A stretch of 64,000 bases of DNA from Stomorhina lunata (Eukaryota > Arthropoda > Insecta > Diptera > Rhiniidae), in contig OW121744.1 of the NCBI GenBank assembly GCA_933228675.1, forward strand, positions 21,416,536 through 21,480,535, in the 5' to 3' direction. The notes beneath the pieces are model-generated. The model did not search any database, was not told the DNA's origin, and saw only the letters and a program-made list of their open reading frames with translations. The stretch's first letter is position 1. Each line of letters begins with the position of its first letter. Shown piece after piece: positions 59,791 through 64,000 of the stretch. The position numbers and the translations under genes are program-made.

Positions 59791-61269
59791 TCTTTTTCAA
59801 TAATACATATTTACATCTTGACAATTTTGTTATTTTTTGATAAAGAAAAATATTTCTTAGAAACTAAATTTTTCTATAAAATTATTTCCTTTGAAAGTGA
59901 GTTTTTTCTATGGTATTTTTTATAGAAAAAATTTTTTTCTTATATAAAAAAATTGTTATACAAGAAATTTGCTTAAAAGTCTTCAATATTTAAATTTCTT
60001 TTAAATGATCATTTTGGATTCTATGGTTTTATGAATAATGGAAAAGATCCCAAAACTGTTACGCTTTAAGGCTGATTAAATAGCTATTTTTACTTTTTAA
60101 AAAGTATACAATAAAATCTAATTACACTTAGTAACAAAAAAAAAAGGACTAGGACCCCTTCAAACAAAACAAAAAACGTATAAGACCCAGAAAAACAAAG
60201 GAAAATCAAATGGTGTTAAAATCAAGGATTACATTGCTATTTTTTCCTCAACAGAATAACAAAACAAAAAAAGGAACAAACCATTTTATTATTCTGACAA
60301 ACAACGAAAAGGTGCTAAAAAATGGTTACAATAAAGAAAAATTACAAAAAATAAATTATGATGGTGGTGTTTTTTTTTTGCAAAAGGATATTAATAGAAA
60401 ATGATGTTTAGAAAATTAATGTTAGTCATAACATATTGTTGTCATAATTTGAATTAATAATAGACATTAGAAAAAAGCACACGCATACACTCAAATATTT
60501 AAATGCATTAATTACACACGACATTGACATTGTGTGTGTGTGTATGGGTGAATATCAGAACAAAGGAAAAAGGTTGCGGTTGGCATGAAAAACAAAGGGG
60601 ATGAAGGCAGGGAGAGATGATTTTACCACTACCAACGGAAGTTGTTTCATTTTCAATATAATTTGTGATTCAATAAAGTTGTGGAAAAAGGCGTAGCATT
60701 AGATTATTTTTCCATAAGGGCTGGAATTGTGCATTTCTTTTTATTTTTTCGTTTTCGAAAAGCAGCAAAACTAAACGAATAAATACAAAATTTTAGTAGT
60801 AAATGCATTTTATGGTCGTAGTACACACTCAGGCTATTTTAAACACATACACTCAAACTGTCTATGTATCTAGATACTTTCTAACTATTCCTCTGTGTAA
60901 GAGTGTTTGTTCACTCTACTCCATTTCACTACAAAACAGGATATATGCGGAGTTAACCTTGTTATGGATTTTTTTTTTTTCGAAAAAATGTTCATCCTGT
61001 TTTACCAAAAATAGGTATAAAAAGAAATTACTATTTACAGGGGTAGTTTTTTTTCTTCTTTTCTGGGAGTTGTTGTTCTAACGGTTCAATAAAATAGAAG
61101 AAGTATCCTTGGGCTTTAAGAGTCTCTATATGTGTATGGGTAAGAGTGCAAGTGTGTTTGCTTTCAAATGTCTGTAGTTTCGGAGTTTAATAAACACAAA
61201 TTGGAATTTTATGTTTCAAAATAGACGACGAGACTTTGGAATAAAAATTGTAACCAGAAACTTCCCAGC
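59791..61269. other. Spacer with a TG microsatellite, no supported gene
   Basis: AT-rich. Contains TTGTGTGTGTGTGTATG (60530-60546). Frames at 60210-60404 and 60803-61081 have no domain. No RNA gene recognised. Confidence 0.5.
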
Positions 61270-62895
61270 GAGAATAAAATTTTCCAAAGAAAAAATAAAT
61301 TTAAAAAAAAAAATTTTTCTTTTAACAAAAAATTTTCTATAGAAAATTTTTTATAAAGAAAATTTTTTTTTAGAAAAATTTTTATAACGAAAAATTTCCT
61401 ATAGAAAAATTTTTTTAAAAATAAAAAAAAAATTTACGAAAAATTCTCTATAGAAAAATTTTTTAACGAGAAAATTCTCTATAGAAAAATTTTTTAACGA
61501 AAAATTCTCTATAGAAAAAGTTTTTAACGAAAAATTTTCTATAGAAAAATTGTTTAACGAAAATTTTTCTATGGAAAAATTTTTTTTACGAAAAATTTTC
61601 TAGAGAAACATTTTTTTAAAGAAAAAAATTTTTTAATGAAAAATTTTCAATAGAAAAATTTTTTTAATGAAAAATTTTCAATAGAAAAATATTTTTAACG
61701 AAAAACTGTCAATAGAAAAATATTTTTAACGAAAAATTTTCTATAGAAAAACTTTTTTAACGAAAAATTTTCTATGGAAAAATTTTGTTAACGAAAAATT
61801 TTCTAAGGAAAAATTTTTTAACGAAAAATTTTCTAAAGAAAAATTTTTTTAACGAAAAATTTTCTAAAGAAAAATTTTTTTAACAAAAAATTTTCTAAAG
61901 AAAATTTTTTTTAACAAAAAATTTTCTATAGAAAATTTTTTTTAACGAAAAATTTTCGTTAGAAAAATTTTTTTAACGAAAAATTTTCGTTAGAAAAATT
62001 TGTCTATAGAAAATTTTTTTTACGAAAAATTTTCTATAGAATATTTATTTTAACGAAAAATTTTCTATAGAAAATTTTTTTTAAAGAAAAATTTTCTATA
62101 GAAAAAGAAAATTTTTCTATAGAATAATTTTTTTAACAAAAAATTTTCTATAGAAAAATTTTTTTAACAAAAAATTTTCTATAGAAAATTTTTTTTAACG
62201 AAAAATTTTCTATAGAAAAATTTTTTTAACGAAAAATTTTCTATAGAAAAATTTTTTTAACGAAAAATTTTCTAAAGAAAAATTTTTTTAACGAAAAATT
62301 TTCTAAAGAAAAATTTTTCTAACGAAAAATTTTCTATAGAAAATTTTTTTTAACGAAAAATTTTCTATAGAAAATTTTCGTTAGAAAAATTTTTTTAACG
62401 AAAAATTTTCGTTAGAAAAATTTGTCTATAGAAAATTTTTTTTACGAAAAATTTTCTATAGAATATTTATTTTAACGAAAATAAAAAAAAATTTTCTATA
62501 GAAAAAGAAAATTTTTCTATAGAAAAATTTTTTTAACAAAAAATTTTCTATAGAAAAATTTTTTTAACAAAAAATTTTCTATAGAAAATTTTTTTTAACG
62601 AAAAATTTTCTATAGAAAAATTTTTTTAACGAAAAATTTTCTATAGAAAAATTTTTTTAACGAAAAATTTTCTATAGAAAAATTTTCTAAAGAAAAATTT
62701 TTTTAACGAAAAATTTTTTTAACGAAAAATTTTCTAAAGAAAAATTTTTTTAACGAAAAATTTTCTATAGAAAATTTTTTTTAACGAAAAATTTTCTATA
62801 TAAATTTTTTTTTAACGAAAAATTTTTCGTTCAAAAATATGTCTATGGAAAATGTTTCGTTAAAAAAAAAAAAATTCTATGAACAATTTTTTTTG
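61270..62895 (+). repeat. Family F tandem array, 31-bp unit
   Basis: About 50 units of about 31 bp: AACGAAAAATTTTCTATAGA then AAAATTTTTTT, with linker AACG or AACA and a CTATAG/CTAAAG core. A higher-order duplication of about 420 bp is visible: CGTTAGAAAAATTTGTCTAT and the following units up to GAAAAAGAAAATTTTTC at 61970-62117 recur at 62392-62517 (offset 422, then 400 after a 22-base deletion). Confidence 0.95.
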
Positions 62896-64000
62896 GTAAG
62901 TATTTTTTGCATGTATATTTCCCATTGGGTTCTTGCTTAAATATTTGTATGGGTGTTGCAAATGTGTAGGTAAGTGCTTTGAAAAATAAACGTGCAATTG
63001 TTTATATATGTTTGTGTGTATGTGTGTGTTTGTAAAAATGTTGTTCCCTTTTTATATCCTTTTTGCGTGCTAACAATAACCAAGTTTTTATTACCTACAA
63101 CAAAACAATTTTTATAATTTTCTGTCTGGCTGCAGACTAAACAACACAAAACAAAACACAAAAAAAACAATATTGTAAAATTTCCAATTTTGTTGAAAAT
63201 TTCTAATATCATCTTACCCACTAATTTCTAACACAATGTCCTTGTACTGAAGTTTTTGGGTTTTAAATTTTGATCAAATAACCAATTTTTAACTTGACGA
63301 AATTCATTGTGTTTCATTTGAAATTCAATTGCATTATTATACAATTTTCAAATTTAGCTCATAATTTTTGTTTTTTTTTTCTTGTGTTAAGTGAAATAAA
63401 AAAGGAAACAAATGAAAATTTTTCAGATAAGCAAAGAAAATCCAGGAGTGAAAACTTCGTGCTAAATTGTGGAGTTAAAACAGCCAAGAATGTATTCGTT
63501 TGAGGAGGCTTGTTGGCTTTTGGATTTTAGCTTTTGTCTGGAATTATTAATTTGATAAAAGGAAAAAAACGAATGATTGTTGTTAAACAATTTATTTGTA
63601 TATATCCTAAAAGACAATTTCATAGAATTTCTAAGTAATTTAAAGGTATTTTACTACTAAACTCTCCTCCCTTTTCCTTTGTTTGCCTTTAAATGTTTGG
63701 AAAATTTTTTGAAAAATTTCTTTTGTTTACCATGAATATTTAAAGACATGATTTGCATATGTAATAGTTAAAGATTATTTGGCTTTAATAGACTCTATTA
63801 AACAAAATAATAAACTGAAAATAATAACTTTTTTAATAAATTAATTGAACACGATTCAAAATCGTAAATAAAGATATAGCTCGACTTTACAATACCCTTC
63901 TACAATTCCGTCAAATATTTACAATTCTTGTAACAGTTACAATCTTTCGAATATAATATCATTTCCGACAGAGGTTTCTGATACGGGACCTAGTCTAGAC
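62896..64000. other. Terminal spacer, no supported gene; possible element end near 63890
   Basis: Contains a TG/CA-rich patch (62995-63035). Frames at 62937-63221 (-) and 63294-63503 (+) are low-complexity. At 63875-63905, CTCGACTTTACAATACCCTTCTAC resembles in order the left end of the 702-1506 element (CCGACCATACGATACCCTTCACC), but the resemblance is short. Confidence 0.4.

Noticed and set aside
2250..62895. TATA boxes and polyadenylation signals in arrays and spacers
   Set aside because: TATAAA and AATAAA words are expected at high density in DNA this AT-rich; none could be tied to a transcript.
62937..63221. 94-codon minus frame with a signal-like hydrophobic stretch
   Set aside because: Built partly from CA/TG and AAAACA simple sequence; the hydrophobic segment is explained by composition.

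Overview
This window looks like AT-rich, gene-poor DNA from an insect nuclear genome. A higher (calyptrate-type) fly is my best guess. The guess rests on a dispersed repeat with stacked GGAC/GTCC runs followed by a CTAAATCGACTCAG-type stretch and a foldback ATACCC...GGGTAT end, which I associate with such flies; this is inference, not a database match. I found no open frame that I would defend as a protein-coding gene, and no intact tRNA or rRNA gene. The window could be intergenic heterochromatin-like DNA or part of a very large intron.

About half of the window (roughly 33 to 34 kb by my interval sums) is tandem repeat, in sixteen array blocks that fall into six families laid out in order. 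Family A (31-33 bp units): 2.25-4.7, 5.8-8.4, 9.7-10.4, 11.5-14.5, 15.8-16.7 and 18.1-20.1 kb. Family B (28-31 bp): 24.4-27.5, 29.1-31.0 and 32.9-35.3 kb. Family C (30 bp): 36.8-39.4 and 42.35-44.9 kb. Family D (31-32 bp): 46.2-48.5 and 49.9-52.1 kb. Family E (12 bp): 53.0-54.4 and 56.9-59.3 kb. Family F (31 bp): 61.3-62.9 kb. Families A, B, C, D and F share one plan: a long AT-rich palindrome around a CTAT/ATAG core plus a short family-specific linker. Arrays of one family are neighbours and often lie in opposite orientation, most clearly the two C arrays (reverse-complement monomers) and the two E arrays.

The spacers hold dispersed elements: a roughly 0.8 kb element at 702-1506 with fragments at the window start and at 22.14-22.32 kb; a 1.24 kb element with terminal inverted repeats (21.45-22.69 kb) that contains one of those fragments; a 250 bp foldback element (55.73-55.98 kb); diverged 95-130 bp tandem repeats (22.86-23.34 kb); a two-copy inverted dispersed repeat (23.35-23.90 and 32.53-32.68 kb); and two tRNA-like B-box segments (41.2 and 42.1 kb).

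The most exciting element is a family of three short repeats (27.20-27.38, 37.18-37.35, 59.62-59.79 kb) whose centre fits a minimal type I hammerhead ribozyme. The 37.2 kb copy has an intact CTGATGA core, a 6-bp stem II, CGAAAC, a very short stem III, a GTC cleavage triplet and a 5-bp stem I. A downstream hairpin differs between two copies by a compensatory base-pair change. Two of the three copies sit inside tandem arrays. Such ribozymes are known from Penelope-like retroelements and retrozymes, but no reverse transcriptase is visible here.
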